A stretch of 64,000 nucleotides of DNA. It comes from Opitutaceae bacterium. Lineage in GTDB: Bacteria; Verrucomicrobiota; Verrucomicrobiia; Opitutales; Opitutaceae. The notes beneath the pieces are model-generated. The model saw nothing but the letters and a program-made list of their open reading frames with translations, had not been told where the DNA came from and made no database searches. The stretch is from assembly GCA_041395105.1 (NCBI GenBank), contig JAWLBB010000002.1, forward strand, positions 248,001 through 312,000, in the 5' to 3' direction. The position numbers and the translations under genes are program-made. This document shows, one piece after another, positions 53,482 to 60,967 of the stretch (its first letter is position 1; each line of letters opens with the position of its first letter).

Positions 53482-55200
53482 ATGCCCGAAGACCCGAGTC
53501 AACCATCCGGCACCCGCCATCAGATCATTCATTGGAATCCCGATCAGAGACCGGGGCCGGAATCCAAGCCCGAGAAAGGCAACCGTCGAACCCTCGCCCT
53601 TGTCATCGGCGCCTGTGCGCTTGTGATTGTCGCGGTCGGTCTTTCCTGGGCGGTTTTCAAGTTCACCTCCCGGTCCGGGGCACCGGCCCAACCCGGCAGC
53701 TATGATCCCCTGTCCATCGGCAACGTCACCGGTGACGATCTTCGAACGTCATTCGTCAGCCGGTCCCGCGCGGAACTCTCCCGTGATACGGCTGCCCGCT
53801 CCCTCGCCGAGTTCCGAAAGATGCCGGCCGAGCACCCGCGCATCCTCCAGGCCATGATCATGCTGGAAAAGGATTTCCTCGAAGGGGAGCGACTCCTCGG
53901 CCGTTCGGAATTCCAGCCGGCACTCGTTCAGTTCGAGTCCGTCAACGACAAGATCAAGGATTTCTCCGAACAGATTGAACTCCGCCGCCAGGCACGGGAG
54001 GGTTATGACAATTTCCTCGTTCGGATCGAGCAACTGGAAATCGGCCGCAACCTCGCCCCTGACGCCTACAACCGGGCATTTTCCTCCGCCAGTGAGGGCC
54101 GTCAATTCCTTGAACAAGGCAGTTTCCAAGCCGCCGCCACCAAGCTTGAAGAAGCTGCCGAGGCCATGGATGAGATAGAGGCTGCCATTGACGACGGGGT
54201 TCAAGGAAGCCTCCTGGACGGCCGCCAGGCCCTGGCCAATGGCGATCGGCAAGCGGCACTCAATGCCTTCCGCGCCGTGCTTGAGACCAAACCCGACAAT
54301 GAGGAAGCCATACGTGGCCTTGCACGGGCCGAGACGATCGAAGTACTCGAAGACCTCCTTGTCCGTGCAGCCGCAGCCGAAGAATCCGGTGCCTTCGAGG
54401 AATCACTCTCCCTCTACGAAAAAGCCCAGGAAACCGACGCGCTTTCCGCCCAGGCCCAGCAGGGCGTGGCCCGATTGAAGAAGGAAATCAAGGATAGGGA
54501 CTTCAACCTGGCCATGGCCGAAGCCGAAACCGCCGAGTCCAATGATGATTGGGAGGCGGCCATCGCCGCCTATGGAAGAGCCATCGAAGTCTACCCACGA
54601 CGCGACGAGGTCAAGGCACTGCTGGAAACGGCAAAGGAAACGAGTCATGAACTCAATGTGCAACGCGCGCTGGCCTCCGCCTACGATGCGGAGAACAATC
54701 GTGACTGGATGGCCGCGCGCCGGGCCTACCTGAAGACTCTGGAGATCGAGCCCAAGCTTGCCGAAGCGGAGGAGGGACTCGTCCGCACCAGCCGGATGCT
54801 TCGCGTTATTCTTCGCTACGAAAAGCTCCTTGAACTCGCTGCCGACCAGGCCGCCCGGGCGGAGTACCAGGCATCCATCCGCAGCTTCAACGAGGCGATT
54901 TCGATCAAGCCGGACTATATTCAACTCACAGCCGATCAGGTCACTCTGAAGAACCTCCTCAGCGCCCAGAGCAAGCCGGTCGAAATCAATTTCCAGTCCG
55001 ACACCAAGACCTGGGTCACCATATCCAACTACAAGCTTCTCGGGAAATTCAAGCAAGAGTCCGTCAAGATCCTGCCCGGGGATTACGAAATCGTGGGGCG
55101 CCGCAAGGGCTACGAGGACGTCATTCTGCTTCTCCAGGTGAGAAATGGGTCCCCTCCCCCGACCGTCGTCGTGGTCTGTGACAAGCGCCTGACAAAATAG
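53482..55200 (+). CDS. Membrane-anchored TPR protein with PEGA-like C-terminal domain
   Basis: The 572-residue product has a cytoplasmic N-terminal tail, one membrane helix (ALVIGACALVIVAVGLSWAVF, about residues 37-58) and a long coil/TPR region. Repeats include LEEAAEAMDEIEAAIDD, ALANGDRQAALNAFRAVLETKP and WMAARRAYLKTLEIEP. The C-terminal 80 residues (TWVTISNYKLLGKFKQESVK, LPGDYEIVGRRKGYEDVILLL) look like a PEGA domain. PEGA domains occur in extracytoplasmic and surface proteins. It is the first gene of the plus-strand arm of the locus facing the proton-channel/VWA operon. ATG 53482 is preferred over TTG 53476. Function is inferred from architecture only. Confidence 0.8.
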   Translation: MPEDPSQPSGTRHQIIHWNPDQRPGPESKPEKGNRRTLALVIGACALVIVAVGLSWAVFKFTSRSGAPAQPGSYDPLSIGNVTGDDLRTSFVSRSRAELSRDTAARSLAEFRKMPAEHPRILQAMIMLEKDFLEGERLLGRSEFQPALVQFESVNDKIKDFSEQIELRRQAREGYDNFLVRIEQLEIGRNLAPDAYNRAFSSASEGRQFLEQGSFQAAATKLEEAAEAMDEIEAAIDDGVQGSLLDGRQALANGDRQAALNAFRAVLETKPDNEEAIRGLARAETIEVLEDLLVRAAAAEESGAFEESLSLYEKAQETDALSAQAQQGVARLKKEIKDRDFNLAMAEAETAESNDDWEAAIAAYGRAIEVYPRRDEVKALLETAKETSHELNVQRALASAYDAENNRDWMAARRAYLKTLEIEPKLAEAEEGLVRTSRMLRVILRYEKLLELAADQAARAEYQASIRSFNEAISIKPDYIQLTADQVTLKNLLSAQSKPVEINFQSDTKTWVTISNYKLLGKFKQESVKILPGDYEIVGRRKGYEDVILLLQVRNGSPPPTVVVVCDKRLTK

Positions 55201-55216
55201 ACAAAAGGGATACATC

Positions 55217-55930
55217 ATGAAATCCTTCCGTTTCAGCCTTAAGGTCATCTCCGCCACACTCGCCGTTTTCGCCGGCTCGGGTTTGACTCTCCAGGCCCAA
55301 TCCACCTCCGGGAGCAAGGTACGCGAGGTTCCCGGACCCAATCCGGATCTCTTCGACGGTTCCAAGGCAGAGGAAGAAAGCCGACCCGAAAGCGGGATCA
55401 TCTCCGATTTTGAAATGGGCAGCGGAGAAAGCGATCCACAAGCCGCCGGGAGTCCGCAACAGCAACAGCAGGATCAGCAGGGCTCCCAAGGCCAGCAGCA
55501 GGGAAGCGGAAGCGGAGGTTCAGGTCCGGAGGGATCCGAACAGGGCCAGGGTGGCGGTGGATCCGAGGAGATGATCGAGGAGGGCGAAATGCCCGAACAA
55601 CAACAGGGACAGCAGGGGCAACAGGGACAGCAAGGCCAGCAGGGGCAACAGGGCGGGCAACAGGGAGGTCAACAGAGCCAGTCCTCCTCTTCTTCGAGTT
55701 CCAGCTCCCAGAAGGGCGGGCAACCACCACCCAAGAACAACGTAACCCTCGGTGACGACAGTCTGAAGATCGAAACAGTCGAAATGCCAGCCGACGAATC
55801 GCTCATCGGTCAGGAGGAATCCAAGAAACCCGCGACCGAGGACACGGGAGCCGGAGGCGCTTCCGGAAAGCAGGGGCCACGGCAGAATACCGGCGTCGAA
55901 CAGGGTGACGCCATGCCCTCGGACATCTGA
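55217..55930 (+). CDS. Gln/Gly/Ser-rich secreted low-complexity protein
   Basis: I do not recognise a family. The 237-residue product has a signal peptide ending near LTLQAQS. It then has a low-complexity body made mostly of Gln, Gly, Ser and Glu: QQQQQDQQGSQGQQQGSGSG, GQQGQQGQQGQQGQQGGQQ and a run of nine serines. The ends (VREVPGPNPDLFDGS at the start and TLGDDSLKIETVEMPADESL near the end) are less repetitive and may be structured. It sits 16 bases after the TPR/PEGA-like gene and 28 before the calcium-repeat gene, so the three are probably one operon. It could be a surface or matrix protein handled by the facing machine; this is inference. Confidence 0.75.
   Translation: MKSFRFSLKVISATLAVFAGSGLTLQAQSTSGSKVREVPGPNPDLFDGSKAEEESRPESGIISDFEMGSGESDPQAAGSPQQQQQDQQGSQGQQQGSGSGGSGPEGSEQGQGGGGSEEMIEEGEMPEQQQGQQGQQGQQGQQGQQGGQQGGQQSQSSSSSSSSSQKGGQPPPKNNVTLGDDSLKIETVEMPADESLIGQEESKKPATEDTGAGGASGKQGPRQNTGVEQGDAMPSDI
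55597..55680 (+). repeat. Short tandem CAA/CAG-GGx repeats in the Gln/Gly-rich gene
   Basis: Repeats of roughly 9 bases (CAA CAG GGA/CAG GGG-type) encode Gln-Gln-Gly units. Such arrays change length by replication slippage, so protein length may vary between strains. Confidence 0.6.
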
Positions 55931-55958
55931 GAGCGGTCAAATCCAATCCCAATCCATC

Positions 55959-57044
55959 ATGTCGCGTCACACCTTCCACCTTATCCGTACCGGGGTCCTG
56001 GCGGCCCTTTGCATTCTGCCGGCGTCACTCCATGCAACAACGAAGGTCTTTCCCGTCGAAGCCATCGAGGAAAGCCGTTACCTCCCGATCGAAGAGTGGA
56101 AATCCGCCTATCCCGGCATCGATATGACCGGGATGGTCCTCAACGACGAGGGCTACTACGTGCGCTACCGGCACGAGAATCTCAACTATTTCTTCGGACC
56201 GATCGCGACTCTGGACGAGGCTCAGGAACACCTCCGCATGATGGAGACGGTCCGCAACGAGCTCATCAGCAAGCGCCCTTCCCTCAGCACCAGTCAGGTC
56301 GACGTTGTTCGGTTTTCCCTCGACGACGCGGTTTGGGGTCGTGCCGGCAAAGGCGGTCTCGGCGACGGCACGGGCGTGGGCGAAGAGGGCCCCGGTGGCA
56401 CGATGAAGGGTGGCACGATGAAAGGGGAGACCCAGTCCGGCCCTTGGGCGGACAGCAACAACAATGGGATCCCCGACGCGCTTGAAGACCTCAACCGCAA
56501 TGGAATCGCGGACGGACTCGAGGACGGCAACGGCAATGGCACCCCGGACGGCGCGGAGGGCGATTCTGCCAGCACCGCTCCCATGGGCGACCAGAACGGC
56601 AACGGCATGCCGGATGCCCTCGAAGACCAGAACAGAAACGGGATTCCGGACGGTCTCGAGGATCTCAACGGGAATGGCATTCCGGACGTCCGGGACCTCG
56701 GGGCCCTCGGCGACCTCAGCCAGGGTCAGAGTGTGATGGGCGATTCGCAGGGCGGTCAGCAGGGGTCCCAGGGTCAACAGGGCCAACAGGGATCCCAGGG
56801 TCAGCAGGGATCCCAGGGTCAACAGGGATCCCAGGGCCAGCAGGGTCAACAGGGTCAACAGGGCCAACAGGGTCAACAGGGGCAGCAGAGTTCAAGCAGT
56901 TCAGGCAGTCCCAGCAGCTCGAGTTCCAGTTCGAGCTCCAGTTCCGGTGGTTCGGGTTCGCCATCCCAACAACAGCAGCAGCAACAGCAGCAGAGCGGAG
57001 GCGGCAGTCTCCTTGATCTGCTGAAAGGACTTTTCGGACTCTAG
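55959..57044 (+). CDS. Secreted protein with calcium-type DxNxNGxxD repeats and Gln/Gly/Ser-rich tail
   Basis: The 361-residue product starts with a signal peptide (IRTGVLAALCILPASLHA). An N-terminal domain of about 110 residues follows (SRYLPIEEWKSAYPGIDMTGM, GYYVRYRHENLNYFFGPIATLDEA). Six DxNxNGxxD-type repeats lie at about residues 165-243 (such as DSNNNGIPD, DLNRNGIAD, DQNRNGIPD), the pattern of thrombospondin type 3/EF-hand-like calcium loops. The C-terminal 115 residues are GQQGSQGQQ repeats and a poly-Ser tract ending SLLDLLKGLFGL. The TAG stop (57042-57044) coincides with the left TA end of the downstream MITE-like element. It may be a calcium-dependent surface protein. Confidence 0.75.
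   Translation: MSRHTFHLIRTGVLAALCILPASLHATTKVFPVEAIEESRYLPIEEWKSAYPGIDMTGMVLNDEGYYVRYRHENLNYFFGPIATLDEAQEHLRMMETVRNELISKRPSLSTSQVDVVRFSLDDAVWGRAGKGGLGDGTGVGEEGPGGTMKGGTMKGETQSGPWADSNNNGIPDALEDLNRNGIADGLEDGNGNGTPDGAEGDSASTAPMGDQNGNGMPDALEDQNRNGIPDGLEDLNGNGIPDVRDLGALGDLSQGQSVMGDSQGGQQGSQGQQGQQGSQGQQGSQGQQGSQGQQGQQGQQGQQGQQGQQSSSSSGSPSSSSSSSSSSSGGSGSPSQQQQQQQQQSGGGSLLDLLKGLFGL
56749..56888 (+). repeat. 9-bp tandem repeat array encoding Gln-Gly-Gln/Ser units
   Basis: About fifteen 9-base units of the type CAGGGTCAA, CAGGGATCC and CAGGGCCAA run in frame and give GQQGSQGQQ-type protein. Units differ at only a few positions, indicating recent expansion and likely length variation. Confidence 0.7.
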
Positions 57045-57318
57045 TGTGGTGTCCGATAAATAATGTAACGTAAAGCGAGGCGCCAAAAGGCCTTGGGCAA
57101 GGCGGCCGAGTGGGTGCATGCCCGTAAGGCCTGTGCGCACTCGGGCAACGCCAGCCAAGGCCATTTGCCGTCTCGCCCGCAGGGCCATGCGCTTTTGGCA
57201 CCCATCCGCGTTGGTCTGAGGCAGGAGGGCCTACCGGCCCGCAGGCCTCAACCCGCCTTGATGGAGCGGCCAAAATCGCTATGGCTTTATGACACAGGAT
57301 TTATCTGACACCACACTA
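57042..57318. mobile_element. MITE-like element with TA ends and imperfect terminal inverted repeats
   Basis: The left end TAGTGTGGTGTCCGATAAAT (57042-57061) is the reverse complement of the right end (57299-57318) with one mismatch. With weaker matching the inverted repeat extends to 34 bases (57042-57075 and 57285-57318). Both ends carry TA, as expected for a TA target duplication of the IS630/Tc1 kind. Inside is GCCAAAAG (57082-57089) facing CTTTTGGC (57192-57199), but no transposase frame. The element is therefore probably non-autonomous. It lies in the stop codon of the upstream gene: the pre-insertion site reads CTC-TAG-GAA, so a TAG stop is preserved. Confidence 0.72.
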
Positions 57319-57359
57319 GGAAGGGACCGGAACCCCATTCCCTTGACGTTGGTTTTCGC

Positions 57360-58349
57360 TCAATCGTTTACCGCGATGAAGGCTCCGCCGTGTTCATAGG
57401 TCAGCTCACGCATGAGGTTGGCGAACTTCAGACCGGTCTGGCCCATTGAAAACGAGTAGCGGATGACGTTGGGAAACCCGATCGCGTTGATTGTGACCGA
57501 ACGTTTCCCTTCTTCATCCCTTGGATTGAGGTCATCAATACGCTTCAGCACCGCGTCCGCCGTCCCGGTGAATTCGTCACCGAAGACATAAACGCCCATA
57601 TTCATCTCGGGATCGTCCGGCCGGTTCAGTGTCCGGATAGCCTTGATGATCCCGGGGACCGGATTGCTGTTGCTGAAAACGCCGTAGCGCCGCACCGCCC
57701 ATTTGACACGTTCCCGAATCTCCGGGCTGTCGGGAATCCACTCGTTGCCGCCGCCGACCACATTGCGACCATCGGCGTCGAATACCTGGATTCCATTGAC
57801 CAACGGGTAGGATTGGAGAACGTCTTCAATCTTGTTGACCACAATGGGCCACATGTCGCCGGTGTTGGGGTCACGCATACTACCGGAAGTGTCGATGACA
57901 AAGGCGAGGTAGTTGTTCTCGACCGGAACGCCGATCGGGAGATCGGTCTCCTGAGGAAGGTCCACTTCCTTCTGCATGGCGGCGATCTCGGCGAGGATCG
58001 ACTCGATATCGACCAGGAGATTCTCCTTGCCCGCCTGGTACTGCTGAAACTGGGCCTCCAGCTTTGCCAGCATGGATTTCATCTCGTCGATCTGGGGAGC
58101 AAGGAATTCCAGACGTTCCTGGTCGGAAATCATCCGCTTGGAGAGCATCTCCCTGGTCGCCCGCAGCTGGGCCAGCAGTGCCATCCGTTGCGCGATGGTC
58201 TGCTCAAGGCTGTCCTTCATACCCTGAAGCACTGGATTCTGTGCTCCCATTGAGATGACAAAGAGCAGGATGATCGCTCCAAACCCGCAGCAGATGCAGT
58301 CAAGGAACGATAGGCTGAAAACCTCCGCAGCGCGTCGTTTCTTTGCCAT
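57360..58349 (-). CDS. Membrane-anchored VWA-domain protein with intact MIDAS
   Basis: The 329-residue product has an N-terminal cytoplasmic tail, one membrane helix and a periplasmic part. The helix region reads VFSLSFLDCICCGFGAIILL and carries Asp17 inside the membrane, the place of the ion-binding Asp in ExbD/MotB. A coiled coil (residues 45-115) and a von Willebrand A domain follow. The metal site is AFVIDTSGSMRDPN with Asp153, Ser155 and Ser157, so metal-dependent binding is expected. I infer it is the B subunit of the ExbB-like channel encoded upstream. It is the last gene of the four-gene operon, 1 base after its sister. Confidence 0.85.
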   Translation of the reverse strand: MAKKRRAAEVFSLSFLDCICCGFGAIILLFVISMGAQNPVLQGMKDSLEQTIAQRMALLAQLRATREMLSKRMISDQERLEFLAPQIDEMKSMLAKLEAQFQQYQAGKENLLVDIESILAEIAAMQKEVDLPQETDLPIGVPVENNYLAFVIDTSGSMRDPNTGDMWPIVVNKIEDVLQSYPLVNGIQVFDADGRNVVGGGNEWIPDSPEIRERVKWAVRRYGVFSNSNPVPGIIKAIRTLNRPDDPEMNMGVYVFGDEFTGTADAVLKRIDDLNPRDEEGKRSVTINAIGFPNVIRYSFSMGQTGLKFANLMRELTYEHGGAFIAVND

Positions 58350-58350
58350 T

Positions 58351-59418
58351 TCAGGTGTCGGGCCAGGACCGGGCCGGGCTGACCAGGGCGCCGCGGGTTT
58401 CGTTGGACAATTCCCAGAAGAGCATGGCCGCCGCCGGGTCGCCCGTCATCGGGTAGAGGATGGTGTTGACCGGAATCCGCGGAGGCAGGCGCCGCATGGC
58501 CGCCCGGAACATCCGCTCCCGATCACGATCCGCAACCGACCCCCGGCCCGGATAGGTGTCGCTCAGAGTGGGTAGTCCGTCGACAAAGAGCACGATAGAA
58601 TCCGCTGCGTATTTGAAATCTCGAGACACAGTAAAGGCACGCTCGAGATTGGCTCCGCCCTTCGGGACGAGAAGATCGAGTCGCTGGACAACCTCGCCCG
58701 AGGACTCCCGATCCGCCGGGGCGAGCCATTCTCCATCCCGATCCGGAAGGATAGGCAGGGTCTCCTCGTTGAAGTAGAGTATCTGGTATTTGGTGGCCGC
58801 CGGAAGCGAATTGATCATCCAGAGGATGGAACGGATGACCCGCTGCCATTTCGGTGCCTTGCGCTTTTCATACTCCGGATCGCCCTGACGGGCGATCGCC
58901 CCGTCCACCGTGTCATCGAGCATGCCACCGGAGGCCTCAACCAGAAACAAAACCCGGTCCCCGTTGAGCTTGAATCCTGTCAGATACTGGCGCCGTTCGA
59001 TGTTCGGGACGGGAATCGGCGGTGGCTCCTCCACCGTCGGGATGTTCTCCTTTTCCTCCATCCGCTTCTTCAATTCGTCCTCCAGGGTCGATTGCTCCAA
59101 CATGAGAAGGGCAAGGATCTCCTCCCGATTGGCCATCTTCTTCTCGAGTTCGGTCCGGGCGTCCTCCAGCGACTTCACACGACTCGTGTTGTCCGCCGTT
59201 GTATCCTCCAGCTTCTTGACCGCGTCCTCCTCGATCGTCACTTCCACCGCCATCCGCTGGGCGATGGTCTGAAGATCGCCGATCTCCTTCTCGCTCACAT
59301 CCGCCTTCTTTCCGCTGGTGATGACAAAGAGAAGAAGCACCGCGCCAAAGCCGCAGGAAATGCAGTCAAGAAACGACATGCTGAAGACTTCAACCGTTCG
59401 CCGTTTCAGTCGCGACAT
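58351..59418 (-). CDS. Membrane-anchored VWA-like protein with degenerate MIDAS
   Basis: The 355-residue product is built like its neighbour: VFSMSFLDCISCGFGAVLLL with Asp18 in the membrane helix, coiled coil (residues 50-125), Pro/Glu linker (PTVEEPPPIPVPNIERRQ), then a VWA-like domain. The MIDAS reads FLVEASGGMLDD, so the usual Asp-x-Ser-x-Ser is Glu161-x-Ser163-x-Gly165 and metal binding is doubtful. Later VWA features, such as DSIVLFVDGLPTLSD, are kept. The pair with one active and one degenerate VWA domain suggests a heterodimeric stator or a regulatory copy. It lies 15 bases after the Hsp70-like gene. Confidence 0.82.
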   Translation of the reverse strand: MSRLKRRTVEVFSMSFLDCISCGFGAVLLLFVITSGKKADVSEKEIGDLQTIAQRMAVEVTIEEDAVKKLEDTTADNTSRVKSLEDARTELEKKMANREEILALLMLEQSTLEDELKKRMEEKENIPTVEEPPPIPVPNIERRQYLTGFKLNGDRVLFLVEASGGMLDDTVDGAIARQGDPEYEKRKAPKWQRVIRSILWMINSLPAATKYQILYFNEETLPILPDRDGEWLAPADRESSGEVVQRLDLLVPKGGANLERAFTVSRDFKYAADSIVLFVDGLPTLSDTYPGRGSVADRDRERMFRAAMRRLPPRIPVNTILYPMTGDPAAAMLFWELSNETRGALVSPARSWPDT

Positions 59419-59433
59419 CGGATCAAAACCTCC

Positions 59434-60939
59434 TCAATTCGGTCGGGGTCCGGCACCACCTGCGAGACGAACGAAAAGCAGCGACCCATCCCGTTCTTCG
59501 TCGGAGAAGAGAATCCGATCGCCGCATTCCACCCGTTCCCGCATTCCCGAAACGCCGCCCGATTCCGACTCGTCCTCAAGCTCGAAGAAAAGTCCGTCTT
59601 CCTGACGGATGAGACGGAATCGCTCGACTCCGATCGCTGACTGCGCGACTGCGAGAGGCAGGTCAATTGACCCATCTCCATGATCGGGGCCGATTGTTGT
59701 CTCTTTCTTGTCGATTGGGTGGGCCACCCCGCCCATGACCAGATGAGTGGGCGCCGGCTCCGGGGATCCCGCTGCGCCTTCCGCCTTCACCAGGACCGGC
59801 CGGACGGAGCGTTTCTGCCATTCCCGCTCTCCCTCGAAAAGAACGAGCGATTCGTCCACTGCGACCAGACTCAGATCTTCGGGTCTGTCCCGATCACGGG
59901 CCAGCCAGGCTGCACCCCGAGCCGCTTCTCCGACCGTCTGGACGATCAGGTTCCGGTAACCGAGGGCCCGCAGCCTTGCTTCCAGTCCGCGAATCCGGCC
60001 CGCCTTGTCCGTAAGGACCAGAAAACATCGATCCGGGGTCGTCCCCTCCTCGCTCACGACCTTCTCCAACGACCGGACCAGGGCCTCGACGAAGGGGCTG
60101 ATGTCCGCCCGCAGGGTCTCACGGGTGATTTTCAACTGGCGGTTTCGATTTCGGCCGTGAATTTCCAGAACCGCCTCACGGGATCGATCATCGGACGCCA
60201 GGACCTCCATCAGCTTACGATAGAATCCCTGTTCAATCCTTCGGTCTTCGGATACATCGAACGCCGTCTGGCGCAAGAGCCGATCGGCCATCGTGTCGGT
60301 CAGAACCCGCATCATCTGCACCAATCCGAGCTGTTGTACACGGCGCGCCGAAACCCGTCGCAATCCATCTTCCCGCCGGAGCAGGGTGAACTGGGTCGAG
60401 TGAAGCAGCAGCTCGATATGAATGATCGGAAGGGAGACCGGTGGCAGCGGATTGAGCGACCGGGAGAGTGAGGCAAGCGCAATGTCCGTCAGGCTGACAA
60501 GGGGAATCCCGAGATCACCCGCCATCCCGAGAATCAGTCCGATCTTCTCATCCCGTCCATAGGCGGTCTCAAGATAGGCGGGAGGAACCGCCAGTGTCAC
60601 CCGGTCAACATCGCCGGATTGTCCGAGGACCCGCCCCCAGAGATCCCTGAGGAAATAATAGGCCAACTCGGAAAATGACGGCGACTGCCGAACACCGCCC
60701 AGGCCGGATGACCCATGGGAAAGCTCTTCCAGAAACACACTGCTGACCTGCCGCGGCAATTCCATGCACCGGTCCTCTGCCGGCTGGCCGAAGACCAGTC
60801 CTTCGGCCTCCCGCAGCACGAAAGCCGGCCACCCTTGCCGAACAGGGGACGCATTCAGGTCGAGATTCCGGACTTCCTGCCCGTCATGGACCGCCGCGAG
60901 GACTCCGGCATCGTTGAACTCCAGTCCGACCGTTCTCAT
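59434..60939 (-). CDS. Hsp70/actin-like ATPase-fold protein with FHA-like C-terminus
   Basis: The 501-residue cytoplasmic product begins with VGLEFNDAGVLAAVHDGQEV, resembling the phosphate-1 loop of Hsp70/actin-fold proteins. VDRVTLAVPPAYLETAYGR and the block PIIHIELLLHSTQFTLLRRE follow, where canonical Hsp70 has its phosphate-2 segment. The nucleotide-binding residues are only partly conserved, so ATP hydrolysis is uncertain. The last 90 residues (HPIDKKETTIGPDHGDGSID, then FRLIRQEDGLFFELED, VECGDRILFSDE) follow the strand pattern of an FHA domain without a clear phosphothreonine site. The ATG at 60939 lies 28 bases after the proton-channel gene. Assignment is by fold pattern only. Confidence 0.6.
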   Translation of the reverse strand: MRTVGLEFNDAGVLAAVHDGQEVRNLDLNASPVRQGWPAFVLREAEGLVFGQPAEDRCMELPRQVSSVFLEELSHGSSGLGGVRQSPSFSELAYYFLRDLWGRVLGQSGDVDRVTLAVPPAYLETAYGRDEKIGLILGMAGDLGIPLVSLTDIALASLSRSLNPLPPVSLPIIHIELLLHSTQFTLLRREDGLRRVSARRVQQLGLVQMMRVLTDTMADRLLRQTAFDVSEDRRIEQGFYRKLMEVLASDDRSREAVLEIHGRNRNRQLKITRETLRADISPFVEALVRSLEKVVSEEGTTPDRCFLVLTDKAGRIRGLEARLRALGYRNLIVQTVGEAARGAAWLARDRDRPEDLSLVAVDESLVLFEGEREWQKRSVRPVLVKAEGAAGSPEPAPTHLVMGGVAHPIDKKETTIGPDHGDGSIDLPLAVAQSAIGVERFRLIRQEDGLFFELEDESESGGVSGMRERVECGDRILFSDEERDGSLLFVRLAGGAGPRPN

Positions 60940-60967
60940 GTCATTGATTCCAGACCTTTCCGCCCGA

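Noticed and set aside
56749..56888. CRISPR-like repeats
   Set aside because: Units are 9 bases, contiguous, without spacers, and in frame within a gene.
58351..59418. Pseudogene call for the degenerate VWA protein
   Set aside because: The frame is intact, spacing within the operon is tight, and the membrane helix is well kept; only the metal site differs.
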